A stretch of 35,623 nucleotides of DNA from Actinomycetes bacterium (GCA_021786375.1 JAJYNL010000003.1:1-35623); one strand, 5' to 3'. Counted from the stretch's first letter, positions 24,233-34,942 are shown. The notes: a model not told the origin generated them from the sequence alone. Translations and numbers: made by a program.

Positions 24233-25477
24233 TTACGCCGTCTTTACTGTCACGGGCAAGCGCTTCAGACCGTTCACGAAATTGGAGCGCACGCGCACCG
24301 GTTCACCGGCAAGCTCGACCGAGCCGATGCGAGGAATCAGCTCCTCGAACATGACGCGAATCTCCATGCGTGCGAGTGAGTTGCCCAAGCAAAAGTGGGG
24401 GCCGCCTTTTCCGAAGGTCACATGGTCGACCTTGCGCCGGGTCACGTCGAAGCGGTAAGGGTCGTCGAAGGCTTCCGCGTCGCGGTTGCCTGAGGCAAAC
24501 CACATGGTCACCTTGTCCCCAGCCCTGATCTCGGTGCCATTCAGCTCCACGTCACGTGTGGCGGTGCGCCGGAAGTGGTAAACAGGCGAGGCCCAGCGCA
24601 GGAACTCCTCCACTGCGTTTGGAATCAACTCTGGGCTGTGCCTCAGGATCTCGAGCTGGTCGGGATGCTGGATAAGGGCGAGCATTGCATGTGAGATGGC
24701 GTGCCGCGTGGTCTCGTTGCCGGCCACTACCAGCAGTAGGAAGTAGTTGTTGAAGTCGCGTTCGCTTAGGGGCACTCCGTCTTCGGGGATCCGGTTGACG
24801 AGCTTGGAGACCAAATCGTCGCCGCTCCCGCCGATTCGTTTACGCTTCAGCTCGTTTCCGTATGCGAATACCTCCAGCGCCGCCGGGGAGCGGAAGGGCA
24901 GGTGCTTGTATTTGTCGCTCTCCGCATCTTCCAACAGGACGTCAGCGTATTCAGGATCGGTATTGCCCACCATGCGGTTGCCCCAGGCAATCAGTTGCCC
25001 GGTCTCTTCCTCGGGAACGTCGAGCATGCGGGCAAGCACCCGGATCGGGAAGTCGGCGCTTACGGATTTCACGAAGTCGAAGGTCCCTTTGGGAAGCGCC
25101 GCATCAAGTGTCACCTTGGTTAGGCCGCGCAGGAACTCCTCGTAGACCTTCAGGCTCTGAGCACCGAAATCGCGCTGCAGCAGTTTGCGCATCGCACGAT
25201 GCCGCACCCCGTCGGTCTCCAACAGGGAGCGGCGGATCTCCATCAGGTCGTCGTCCACTTCCTCGAGGTTGACGAATTGCTCGGAGGTGAAGGTCTCCGC
25301 GTCACGGTCGACCGTCTGGATGTCGGCGTGGCGCGTGATGGCCCAGAAGCCGTGGTTCGGCGCCGGCTCCTGGTTCCAGAAGACCGGGGCCTTTTCGCGC
25401 AGGACGTCGAACATCTGGTAGCCCTGGTTGGCTGCGAAGTAGTCGAGATTCGTAAGGTCAACGTCTTCGAGGCGCAC
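24233..25477 (-). CDS. Cytochrome P450
   Basis: A 414-residue soluble bacterial P450 monooxygenase. The heme-thiolate loop is FGKGGPHFCLGN with Cys363. The I-helix oxygen-activation motif is AGNETT (252-257), and the ExxR is EFLR (291-294). The general pattern (WASPVYHFRRTATRDVELNG; MWFASGNRDAEAF) resembles the actinobacterial CYP124/125/142-like lipid and steroid hydroxylases, but family assignment needs alignment. Ferredoxin and reductase partners are not adjacent. The GTG 25477 start has AAGGAGAGG about 8 bases upstream. It begins 36 bases after the glutamine-synthetase-like gene ends, on the same strand, so the two are likely co-transcribed. Confidence 0.92.
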   Translation of the reverse strand: MRLEDVDLTNLDYFAANQGYQMFDVLREKAPVFWNQEPAPNHGFWAITRHADIQTVDRDAETFTSEQFVNLEEVDDDLMEIRRSLLETDGVRHRAMRKLLQRDFGAQSLKVYEEFLRGLTKVTLDAALPKGTFDFVKSVSADFPIRVLARMLDVPEEETGQLIAWGNRMVGNTDPEYADVLLEDAESDKYKHLPFRSPAALEVFAYGNELKRKRIGGSGDDLVSKLVNRIPEDGVPLSERDFNNYFLLLVVAGNETTRHAISHAMLALIQHPDQLEILRHSPELIPNAVEEFLRWASPVYHFRRTATRDVELNGTEIRAGDKVTMWFASGNRDAEAFDDPYRFDVTRRKVDHVTFGKGGPHFCLGNSLARMEIRVMFEELIPRIGSVELAGEPVRVRSNFVNGLKRLPVTVKTA

Positions 25478-25513
25478 TGCGCATCCTCTCCTTTTGCTCC
25501 CGGGATCGGTGTT

Positions 25514-26860
25514 TTAGAGGTGGTAGGAGTATTCGCGAAACTCCCAATCGGTGATGTAGTGGGAAAAGCGCTCCAGCTCGTTGCGCTTGTATGCCACGAA
25601 GGTGTCTACGAAGTCCTTCCCAAGGAGTTCCACGAGCTCGGTGTCAGCCACCAGGGCATCCAGAGACTCAGACAACGATTTGGGCAGCATTGCGGAGCGC
25701 TCCGGGTCGTACCCGTAGCCTTCCAGCGGATGCGGCGGGCTGGCCTTGTCGCGCACTCCCAGGTAGGCCGCTGCGAGTAGGCCGGCGATGGCCAGATATG
25801 GATTTGCCGACGCATCCCCCAGACGCAGCTCGAGGCGCGCGGCCCTTCCCCGCTCGGGCGGGACCCGCACCATGGAGCTGCGATTGTCGAGGCCCCAGTC
25901 CACCAGCCACGGCGCGAGGGTGTCGGGCCCGAAGCGCTTGTATGAGGTGATGGTCGGGTTGCACAGTGCAGCCAACGCCGGAGCATGGGAAAGGACGCCG
26001 GCAATTGCACTCTTCGCCATCCACGAGAGCCCGTCCTGTGATGACGAGTCATCGAAGGCGGGCAGCCCGTCCGCGTCGAGCATTGAGAAATGCAGATGAA
26101 AGCCGGAACCACCCTCGTCGTTGAAGGGCTTGGCCATGAAGGTTGCGCGCTTGCCCTCGCGGCGGGCAAGCTCTTTTACCGCCGACTTGAACCGGAATGC
26201 ACGGTCAGCGGCGTCCACCGCATGGGAATGCCACAGGTTGATTTCGAACTGTCCGCTGGCGAATTCGTGGTTCGCCGCTACAACCTCAAGGCCGTAATTG
26301 TCGAGCAGGCGTAGTGACCGCAACAGCATGTTCTCGGGGTCGCCCTTCAGGCCCGCCGAGTAGACGTTTCCGGTCGCTTCTCCATAGCGCCGCCAGGAGC
26401 CGCTTGCATCCTCCTCGAGTAGGAAGAATTCAAGTTCGGGGCCTACCTGGGACGTGTAGCCCAGATCGTTGAAGCGGGCCTCGACCCGCTTGAGCACGTT
26501 TCTGGGGCTCTCCCCCGCGACAGTACCATCGGAGTTGAATACGTCGACGATGCAGTGGGCTACGCCTGGCTCCCAGGGCACGTCCACCACGGTGGCCAGG
26601 TCCGGAGCGGCGACCACGTCGGGAAGTCCGGCATCGATTCCACCGTGAATCGGCACCACGTCACCCATGGGGCTGGTGTGATAGATGGCGCGGCAAAACG
26701 GGACGCCATCGCCCAGCGTTCGCGCCAGGCGCGAGACCAGAACATCTCTCCCCCGCTCGACGCCGGTCAGGTCAGAATACCCAAGCCGGACCACGTCCAC
26801 GCCTCGACCCGCGAGCAAACTGGCAAGCTCTTCCAGAGCCGGAAGCTCGATCGGCAGCAC
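25514..26860 (-). CDS. Glutamine-synthetase-like gamma-glutamyl ligase
   Basis: A 448-residue GS type I fold. Metal and ATP residues are present: GPELEFFLLEE (Glu142, Glu144), NHEFASGQFEI (197-207), GSGFHLHF (251-258), NPTITSYKRF (301-310), MVRVPP and RLELRLGDASANPYL. The N-terminal DGSS loop that helps bind ammonium in true GlnA is not seen; this region reads FCRAIYHTSPMGD. A gamma-glutamylation role on an amine, as in PuuA or GlnA3/GlnA4, is therefore more likely than glutamine synthesis. This is inference. GTG 26860 follows AAAGGAGGGG closely; an in-frame GTG at 26863 and an ATG at 26911 are alternatives. A divergent MarR gene faces it. Confidence 0.87.
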   Translation of the reverse strand: MLPIELPALEELASLLAGRGVDVVRLGYSDLTGVERGRDVLVSRLARTLGDGVPFCRAIYHTSPMGDVVPIHGGIDAGLPDVVAAPDLATVVDVPWEPGVAHCIVDVFNSDGTVAGESPRNVLKRVEARFNDLGYTSQVGPELEFFLLEEDASGSWRRYGEATGNVYSAGLKGDPENMLLRSLRLLDNYGLEVVAANHEFASGQFEINLWHSHAVDAADRAFRFKSAVKELARREGKRATFMAKPFNDEGGSGFHLHFSMLDADGLPAFDDSSSQDGLSWMAKSAIAGVLSHAPALAALCNPTITSYKRFGPDTLAPWLVDWGLDNRSSMVRVPPERGRAARLELRLGDASANPYLAIAGLLAAAYLGVRDKASPPHPLEGYGYDPERSAMLPKSLSESLDALVADTELVELLGKDFVDTFVAYKRNELERFSHYITDWEFREYSYHL

Positions 26861-26879
26861 CACCCCTCCTTTTTCTTTC

Positions 26880-26896
26880 GGATACGAATCATATCC
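26880..26896. promoter_or_regulatory. Candidate MarR operator
   Basis: GGATA (26880-26884) and TATCC (26892-26896) form an inverted repeat with a 7-base centre, in the 251-base AT-richer region between the GS-like gene and the divergent marR. The size and position, just upstream of the GS-like ribosome site, would suit repression by a MarR dimer. No binding evidence exists. Confidence 0.3.
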
Positions 26897-27111
26897 AAGG
26901 TCCCCCGACATCGCAGAGCATTTGCTCCATTGTTTGTGGTTGCCATTTGAGCTGGGCATCCGCTCACATCGGAGCATTGTTATCATCACCTTGCATCTAA
27001 GTACTGTTCTGCATTGATGCATGGCGGCGCGAAACAGAAGTCGATTTTCGTAGATCCGCTCCCAGCCTGGACAGATTTCGCACACGTGTGCAGGGGGGCT
27101 CAACCTGTACC

Positions 27112-27639
27112 ATGGTGTGGGTGACAGGCTATTACACCCTTGCCGAAACGGAGAAGACGATCGAGAGCCGGCTTTCCGGCCTCGAGATCGATTTCACCTC
27201 CCAGGCGGCCATCGCCAACCTCTATCGTGCCGCCACTTCAGTGCGTAAGTACTTCTCCAACACTGTTCTTCGGAGCAACGACCTCTCCTGGACCGGGTTC
27301 GTAGTTCTATGGGTGGTGTGGATCTGGCCGGGCATCGAAGTCAGGCACGCCGCGGAGGAGGCTGGCATATCCAAGTCGACCCTCTCCGGGGTGGTTCGCA
27401 CCATGGAGGGCAGGTCGCTGATGCGGCGCGAGATCGATCCCACCGATCGGCGGCTCGTGCATCTCGAGCTCACCGACCAGGGTGACAGGATGATGTTGGA
27501 TCTGTTTCCGCGTTTCAACGGTGAGGAGTCGTTTGCCGTCTCGCCGCTCAGCTCCAAGGGGGTCCAGGAACTGACCAAATCGCTGAAGGCAATCGTCACT
27601 CATCTCGAGGCGAACATGCCGGAATCGATGGGTGACTGA
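27112..27639 (+). CDS. MarR-family transcriptional regulator
   Basis: A 175-residue winged-helix regulator. The recognition region reads IEVRHAAEEAGISKSTLSGV followed by MEGRSLMRREIDPTDRRLVH (the wing, with the DxRR signature) and LELTDQG. The N-terminal helices (AIANLYRAATSVRKYF) form the dimer. MarR proteins often repress a divergent neighbour and release DNA on binding a small aromatic or lipid ligand. Here the neighbour is the GS-like ligase/P450 pair. ATG 27112 is taken as the start; AGGGGGG at 27092-27098 is 13 bases away, so GTG 27115 or 27121 is also possible. Confidence 0.88.
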   Translation: MVWVTGYYTLAETEKTIESRLSGLEIDFTSQAAIANLYRAATSVRKYFSNTVLRSNDLSWTGFVVLWVVWIWPGIEVRHAAEEAGISKSTLSGVVRTMEGRSLMRREIDPTDRRLVHLELTDQGDRMMLDLFPRFNGEESFAVSPLSSKGVQELTKSLKAIVTHLEANMPESMGD

Positions 27640-27716
27640 GTAGTCAACCCGCAGCTTGAACCGCAAGATGCGCATCTCCCACACTCCCAAGGTTCCGTCC
27701 GTTCCGAAAATCGGTC

Positions 27717-28215
27717 TCACCCGTCACTTCCGATGAAGACGGGCTTGGGAGCCACCTGTTGGCAGGTGGCGGTTACGGTCTTGTGCCAGCGGCCCTGGGG
27801 AGCAGTGCCGCCGTCTTCACACTTCGCCGAGGAGCGCCTGGGCGGGCCCATGAACCTTTTGTCTCCCTGCGCGTTCGGCCGAGACGGCGTCCCGGCCGGT
27901 TCCCGCCCCACTGGCGGTACATGTGGCCTACACGAGGGAAGCCAGCTTTGCAGCGCGTTGAGGTACCGGTCGATTACCGGGCCACAGTGACCACGGCGGC
28001 AGGTGCGCTCGGGGAAGACCGGCTTGGATTTCACTTCCCCACACCGAGAGCAGGTCTTGGAGATGGGTACCACCTGTCGGCCACCGGCAGGGCAGAGACC
28101 TGCCAGGCGGTCTGGTAAGTTCGCCAGCGGCGCAGCTGACCGCCGAGGAACCAGCGGGTGGCGCTTGTGTCGGCTCGCCCTCTTGATACTCGCCCACCCC
28201 GATGGCTACGCGGCA
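27717..28215 (-). pseudogene. Decayed TnpB (IS200/IS605- or IS607-type) 3' fragment
   Basis: Leftward frames together show the C-terminal end of a TnpB protein. First comes TAWQVSALPVADRWYP in one frame (about 28060-28150). Then SKTCSRCGEVKSKPVFPERT continuing to RGHCGPVIDRYLNA follows in another frame (about 27960-28065). That is the four-cysteine zinc ribbon and the last RuvC strand with Asp, typical of TnpB. The joins need at least one frameshift, and no N-terminal RuvC-I/II part is found. It is therefore a remnant of an RNA-guided transposon nuclease, not a working gene. TnpB guide RNA normally overlaps this 3' end, so a relic of it may lie around 27640-27800. Confidence 0.72.
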
Positions 28216-28291
28216 ACGATCATCTCAGTACGCTGTGAGCGTCATCGTCGGACGGAACAGAATCACGCGACACTGTCAACTGTTGGGGACC

Positions 28292-28921
28292 TTAATTTCG
28301 GGCAGGCTGTGCAGGCTGTGCTTCGCCCGGATCAGCCACCGTCCTCACGAATTCGATCCAGACTCGTCTGAGCAGATCCCTGCTGACCGTGCCGGTCTCA
28401 CCGGCGATCAATTCGTCCAGGATCATTCCGTCAGCCAGGCTGATAACCAGTCGCATGCCGCCCTGGTCGACGCGAACGCCCAGATGTGCAAAGACCTCGG
28501 TCAGCCGTCGTCGAAACTCATCGCGGAACTCGCTTACGACCGACGCCAGCTTTTCGTCGCCGGAGGAGATCAGGTAAATTTCGATGCGAGCGCGCTGCCT
28601 TTGCCTGTGCTGCGGCTCAACCAGCCAGTTGTCCAATGCTGTCGTCACCAACCGCACCACCGACTCGAATCCCGGCTCCATGCTCGAGCTGATCTCGGCC
28701 AGGCGTTCGATGAACAGGATATCGAGCGCGCAGATCTGCTTGAATACGGCTTCGAGCAGCGCATGGCGGGTGCGAAAATAGTTTGAGGTCGAACCCTCCG
28801 GAACACCGAGTTCGCGATCGACGGCCCGGTGGGTCAGCGCTCGTGCGCCGTGGGCCCCGAGGATCTTGATGGCGGCATCAACCGTGTCCGTGGCTCGACT
28901 CTCCGGCCTCTCTGGTGACAC
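28292..28921 (-). CDS. TetR-family transcriptional regulator
   Basis: A 209-residue regulator. The DNA-binding helix-turn-helix spans about residues 11-57 (TDTVDAAIKILGAHGARALT, HRAVDRELGVPEGSTSNYF), then an all-helical ligand/dimer domain. GTG 28921 is chosen because AGGGAGA precedes it by 6 bases; the frame extends to 28969 without support. The likely target is itself or a neighbour, but the nearest genes are a transposase remnant and, across ~1 kb, thiC, so no regulon can be suggested. An AT-rich TACTAT upstream (near 28998-29003) could be its -10. Confidence 0.87.
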   Translation of the reverse strand: MSPERPESRATDTVDAAIKILGAHGARALTHRAVDRELGVPEGSTSNYFRTRHALLEAVFKQICALDILFIERLAEISSSMEPGFESVVRLVTTALDNWLVEPQHRQRQRARIEIYLISSGDEKLASVVSEFRDEFRRRLTEVFAHLGVRVDQGGMRLVISLADGMILDELIAGETGTVSRDLLRRVWIEFVRTVADPGEAQPAQPARN

Positions 28922-29755
28922 TGACAATCTCCCTCTTTGCAGGCGGGGAAAACTCCACGCCCAGGGCAACTCGCGGGCCGCGGATTACGTGTCACATAGT
29001 AGCGAGCAGAAACTCGCCAGCCAAGTGGAGATTTGCGCAAGCGTGGCAGCAGCTCCGCCACACGACCGACACCCGGCCTGCACCTGGTGCCGATGCTATC
29101 ATGCGGCCTGGGCGCCGACAGGCCGGCTCCGGCCGGCTCGCTTCGCTTCGCAGCGGCTACGGCGGTCCGGATAGGCGAATTGGCGTAGAAACTTCGTGCC
29201 GGCGCCTTCGCCAGTCAGCCTCGCGAGGGCGGCCTGGTGGATCGCTCGAGTCTCCGCCCATTTGCCTGTGTGCGGCGGGGTTTGAGGATAGGCAATCATA
29301 TGCACGCCCACCGAGTAATACCCTCGCTTGGAGGTCGGAAGCCCGCCCAGTTCGCTGGAAGGAGCCTCCTGAATCCAGGAGGAATTCGGGGCACCCTTAT
29401 TGCTCTTTACCGAACAGTGAGAAGTTGTGCTCGCGCCACTGCAGGCCGGGATGGACCCAGCTGGCTGCGCTTCGCCCCGGTTGCCGGCACGGGGGCGCTG
29501 TTTGAGGCGACCGGCGCTGTTTGGCAAACCATGGTTGGCTCGACCCGAATACGGCCATCTGCACAAGTGCACCAGAGCCGCGGCCCCACCCCCGGGGTGG
29601 CTCGCACCAACGGCCTTGGCGAAGGCGACCACACGGCTGATTGCCCTGCCTCCCTCCTTCGAGGACTGCGCCCTGGCCGCCGATCCGCGCGGTCTAGCGC
29701 ACTGCGACGAACTCCGAGCCGCGCTTCCCTGTCTTGAAGATAAGTCGGCGGCGCC
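28922..29755. other. Long region without a convincing gene, upstream of thiC
   Basis: About 830 bases in which several frames are open only because of high GC; none shows a recognisable domain or a good ribosome site. A perfect 7-bp hairpin, CCTCCTG-aatc-CAGGAGG, lies at 29365-29382, and nested complementary blocks (GTGC, GAGCC, CCACCCC with partners) lie at about 29566-29606. A leftward frame ending at 29099 (from ATG 29299, 66 residues) looks protein-like but matches nothing known to me. Decayed genes or insertion-sequence debris would explain the region. Confidence 0.4.
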
Positions 29756-29783
29756 TTGCGTGGAAACCGATGCGGACGATAAC
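29756..29783 (+). promoter_or_regulatory. Candidate thiC promoter
   Basis: TTGCGT (29756-29761) and GATAAC (29778-29783) are spaced by 16 bases and would start transcription near 29790, about 50 bases before the TPP aptamer. It is a weak match to housekeeping promoters. Confidence 0.3.
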
Positions 29784-29787
29784 CTAA

Positions 29788-31722
<1,935 letters not shown>

Positions 31723-31847
31723 CGCGACATCCCCGGCCGGGCCGCACTCGGTCCAACGACGCAGGCCTGGACCAGGTGCGGCGTCGCAGCCGGCCAGGTT
31801 GCCATCGGCGCCTTGGTCCGCTCGTGGTCGCCCAAGGGTTTGATCCA

Positions 31848-31865
31848 GTCAGCGGGCCAGCTGAC
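31848..31865. terminator. Hairpin between convergent thiC and MFS genes
   Basis: GTCAGC (31848-31853) pairs with GCTGAC (31860-31865) around a 6-base loop. It is 126 bases after thiC and 14 bases after the MFS stop read leftward. It is short, with no T-run, so a terminator function is tentative. Confidence 0.35.
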
Positions 31866-31878
31866 GGGCGGGCGAGTC

Positions 31879-33297
31879 TCAGCCCCGGTATCGCGGCGCC
31901 TTCATCCACTGGGTCAAAAAGAGTGCTGAAAACACCAGGACCGGAGCAAGTACGGCCGCGATCATCAGGTGATAGCCGGATGTGGCGGCGACGGCGCCTA
32001 GCAGCGCCGGCGTGATAGCGGAGACCAAACTGACGGTGGCGAACATCCCGGCGTTGGCGGCCGCGAGATGCCCTTCGTGCGCCGAGGAGGCCACCAGGGA
32101 AAGGGCAAGTGGGAAGATTACCCCGTGAGGAACACCGAGCATCGCCATTGCCAGGAAGAAGACGGCCGCAGGGCCCCCTAGGACGATGAGAGCCAGTCCA
32201 GCGATGGTGAGAACGATACATGCGGCGAAGACCGCCAGCTTTGCCCTGACCGGGGAACGTCTGGCTACCACCACCCTGCTGAGGAGCGATGTCATAAAGA
32301 AGGTGGTGAAGCCCAACTGGCTGTGTGCCGCACTCAGTCCGAACTCGTTGCGGGCCAGCAGCGCGCCGAATACCGTAATGGCGGCAAAGGGGACGCTATA
32401 AAGCAGCTGCATGGTGAGCGCCATCCTCCCGCCGGGTGTACCAAGCAGCACGGCGCGGCCCGGACGCCTGGTGAGGGGATCTGAAGTCACCACCACCTGT
32501 GTTGGGCGCGGAGGTGGAGTCGGGGCCGCCCCAGTTCCGCCCGCCTCCTCGGTTGCCGGTACGGGTTGTGGCTCGCCAGAGTGGCTCCGACCACGTTGCC
32601 CCCGACGCCATGCGCCCCTCAGTCCGAGCGCAACTGCGACTAACGGGAGCGGCGCAAAGAGGAAGAACGCCACCCGGACGTCCTGATGCGACAGGTAGAG
32701 GACCCCGGCCTCCGCCAGCGGCCCACCGGCCAGGCTGGCACTGAGCACAGTTGCGTATCGAGCCAACTGCTTCTCCCGTTGCCCGGGAGATGCCGCACCG
32801 ATGGCGGTCGCGAGGCTCGGAGGAGTCACACCCCCTGCAATGCCGAAGAGCACCAGCCCAGCGGCCAACTCCATGATTGACGTAGCGGATCCAACCACAA
32901 GCATGCCGGCGGCCAATAACGCCGCCCCTGCCGCCAAGACCGACGAGGCCGTACGCGATGCGAGTTTCGTGGCGAGTAACCATCCGGCCAGGACCATGAC
33001 CGCGCCTGCGGCGGTGCCCAGGGTCCCGACGGTGCCCGCGCCTACGCCAAGCTGGTTCCGGGCCAACAGGGGGAAAGTCGTCTGGCCGGCGTTTTGGGCT
33101 GACCTGAATAACGCAGCAGTGGCAAACAGCCCGATCGGCGTCCAAGCTGGTGGCCAAGCTCGCAAGATGCGCACCCGGCTATCTGTTGTTTTGGAAGAAA
33201 TGGATCCGCCCGTAGGAGTCTGCTGATGGGTTGGGGCGGTACACGGACCGCGCCGGTTCGAGTGATACCTGCATATCCACCGACCCGGTGAAACCAT
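31879..33297 (-). CDS. MFS transporter
   Basis: A 472-residue protein with twelve predicted spans in two halves and a polar Pro/Arg-rich central loop (about residues 230-290). The first span starts near residue 50 (WTPIGLFATAALFRSAQNAG), then PLLARNQLGVGAGTVGTLGT, GGVTPPSLATAIGAASPGQR, and in the second half MQLLYSVPFAAITVFGALLA. It resembles MFS 1-type exporters; the substrate is unknown. The N-terminal ~42 residues look unlike a transporter. ATG 33297 has a weak AGGTAGG upstream, but GTG 33171 would place the first span near the N-terminus as usual. A broken IS3-type gene ends just upstream on the same strand, so the original promoter may have been displaced. Confidence 0.8.
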   Translation of the reverse strand: MVSPGRWICRYHSNRRGPCTAPTHQQTPTGGSISSKTTDSRVRILRAWPPAWTPIGLFATAALFRSAQNAGQTTFPLLARNQLGVGAGTVGTLGTAAGAVMVLAGWLLATKLASRTASSVLAAGAALLAAGMLVVGSATSIMELAAGLVLFGIAGGVTPPSLATAIGAASPGQREKQLARYATVLSASLAGGPLAEAGVLYLSHQDVRVAFFLFAPLPLVAVALGLRGAWRRGQRGRSHSGEPQPVPATEEAGGTGAAPTPPPRPTQVVVTSDPLTRRPGRAVLLGTPGGRMALTMQLLYSVPFAAITVFGALLARNEFGLSAAHSQLGFTTFFMTSLLSRVVVARRSPVRAKLAVFAACIVLTIAGLALIVLGGPAAVFFLAMAMLGVPHGVIFPLALSLVASSAHEGHLAAANAGMFATVSLVSAITPALLGAVAATSGYHLMIAAVLAPVLVFSALFLTQWMKAPRYRG

Positions 33298-33309
33298 CCT
33301 AGGTCACCT

Positions 33310-33770
33310 ACCTGCGGTGACTCCAGTTCCGCGCGCATCGGTCCCGTGGAGGTCCGCGATCGTCTTCTCGCCGGCCGGTCGGGCCCACCCGGCGTTAACG
33401 CACAGCTTTGCCGTGATTTCCAAGCCGCGCACGCTTCAAGATATCGACGTCCTCTCTGCGGCTCCCGTTCTCCTTGCGCAGCCGGGCCGGTTCCTCTGCG
33501 TCGCTGGTGGTGTCCAACTGCGCTCATGGGCGTCTTCATTTGCTTGGCGCGCACCCACTCCCTGACCGAGGTCTCGGTCGGGTCGAAGTCGTACGAGACC
33601 TGGGCGATGGAGCAGTCACGGCGGGTGCATGCAGCGACAATCTCGGCCTTGAACTTGAGGGGTAAAAGACCGGCGGGGCCGCTGCTTCCTCCGTTCTGCG
33701 TTTTCCATTTCGTGTGTCCTTCCCCGGGGACGGACCCCAGATAATCGGTGTCCGTGAAAACCGGGGAGGG
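33310..33770 (-). pseudogene. Frameshifted IS3-family transposase orfA remnant
   Basis: Read leftward from ATG 33708 (AAGGA upstream), the frame gives MENAERRKQRPRRSFTPQ, then shifts to FKAEIVAACTRRDCSIAQVS and TETSVREWVRAKQMKTP (the IS3 OrfA helix-turn-helix). It then shifts again to ARLRKENGSRREDVDILKRA, the leucine-zipper end of OrfA. All three parts are in family order, but in different frames, and the following orfB is missing. Sequence just upstream (about 33735-33770, CGGTTTTCACGGACACC on the minus strand) resembles an IS3-type end. The copy is inactive. It sits directly upstream of the MFS gene. Confidence 0.75.
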
Positions 33771-33824
33771 CCAATGGATCATCACACGATGTCCGCCCCC
33801 GATTGTGGACTATCGGTCCATGTC

Positions 33825-33853
33825 TTGAGTGCCCACCCCGTTTAGCGTGAATA
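33825..33853 (+). promoter_or_regulatory. Candidate promoter for the HAD gene
   Basis: TTGAGT (33825-33830) and TGAATA (33848-33853) are spaced by 17 bases, about 30 bases before the GTG start at 33884. The match is moderate. Confidence 0.3.
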
Positions 33854-33883
33854 AGCAACGGACCATCGCACCGAAGGAGCATT

Positions 33884-34609
33884 GTGAGCGCCGAAGACAT
33901 CCGCCAGGTCAAAGCCGTCATGTTCGACTTCTACGGGACCGTCGTAGATATGCAAGGGGGCCTGACCCGGGCCATCACGCCGTACCTCGAGAGCAAGGGC
34001 TACACCGAGAACCCCCCAGCGCGCCTAGTCACATGGTGGCGCCGCACTCACTTTGAAAACTCGATGATTGACGGGCTGCTGCACCGCGACCACACGCCGT
34101 ACCGTCAGATCGGCTTCGAGGCCGTGGACTACACCCTGGAGCGAGCGGGGATCCCCCATACTGACGACGAGGTCCGCCAACTGGTCTCTGAAATCACCCG
34201 ACTGGACCCCTTCCCCGATGTAGTCCAAGCGCTGGGTGAAATGAAGGAGCAGGGCCTCCGTCTATACATCCTTTCCAATGGCGACCCAGATATGCTGGCC
34301 GCAGGCGTTCCATACTCAGGAACGAGCGAACTGTGGGACCGAGTCATCTCAGTTGCAGAGGCCGACTCCTTCAAGCCGCATCGGACGACTTACCAAACGG
34401 CGGCGAGTCTGATTGGCCTGGGCCGGCAGGACATTCTGTTCGTCGCCAACCACGCATTTGACTGCATCGGCGCCAAGGCTGCGGGCCTCCGTTCAGCCTT
34501 CATTGACCGACGCAAGCGACCGTTTGGGAACGCTCGATACCCCGCAGACCTCACCGTCTCCGATATGGCCGAGCTTGCAAACGTGCTCAAGAGCGTCATT
34601 CCGGACTGA
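33884..34609 (+). CDS. HAD-family hydrolase, L-2-haloacid dehalogenase-like
   Basis: A 241-residue haloacid-dehalogenase-superfamily enzyme. Motif I is MFDFYGTVVD with nucleophile Asp15. Motif II is YILSNGDPDML (Ser131, Asn132), motif III is SFKPHRTTY (Lys164, Tyr170), and motif IV is VANHAFDCIGAKAAG (Asp193). The pattern fits L-2-haloacid dehalogenases, which hydrolyse 2-halo acids to hydroxy acids. However, motif IV reads ANHAFD where characterised enzymes have SSNAWD, so activity on haloacids is uncertain; a phosphatase-like role is less likely given the SNG motif. GTG 33884 follows AAGGAG at 33874-33879. It is flanked by IS remnants on both sides. Confidence 0.88.
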   Translation: MSAEDIRQVKAVMFDFYGTVVDMQGGLTRAITPYLESKGYTENPPARLVTWWRRTHFENSMIDGLLHRDHTPYRQIGFEAVDYTLERAGIPHTDDEVRQLVSEITRLDPFPDVVQALGEMKEQGLRLYILSNGDPDMLAAGVPYSGTSELWDRVISVAEADSFKPHRTTYQTAASLIGLGRQDILFVANHAFDCIGAKAAGLRSAFIDRRKRPFGNARYPADLTVSDMAELANVLKSVIPD

Positions 34610-34894
34610 CGGGCGCGCCAAGCGCCCCTACCTGACATGCTCCGACACAGACTCGACGGCGAATCCAGGCCTTCGTGAGGGGCCCGCGATTTTCGGTCCC
34701 GTCCTAGTGTGATCCAGGGCCTCGGGTTCGTCGGGCAAGATTACCCCAGGGCCGTGCCGTTGGCGGATGGGCAGCTCCTGGCGAATCCGCGCCCGGCATA
34801 AGGGATCGCCCTTCGAGTCGGGGGTACTGCGAAATTGTTGTATTTGATACCACCCTCGCCAAGCGACCACCTGGTAGGGCCCGGGATATAACAA

Positions 34895-34923
34895 GAGGAC
34901 CGTGCATGAGTCGCACGGTCCTC
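34895..34923. terminator. Perfect 11-bp hairpin
   Basis: GAGGACCGTGC (34895-34905) pairs exactly with GCACGGTCCTC (34913-34923) around ATGAGTC. It is 285 bases after the HAD gene. It could be a rightward terminator or part of a mobile-element end; no T-run follows. Confidence 0.45.
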
Positions 34924-34942
34924 CCAGCTCATTTGCTCGGCT

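Noticed and set aside
34895-34923. Possible group II intron domain V
   Set aside because: The stem lacks the catalytic AGC triad, the two-base bulge and a GNRA-type loop, and no reverse transcriptase is nearby.
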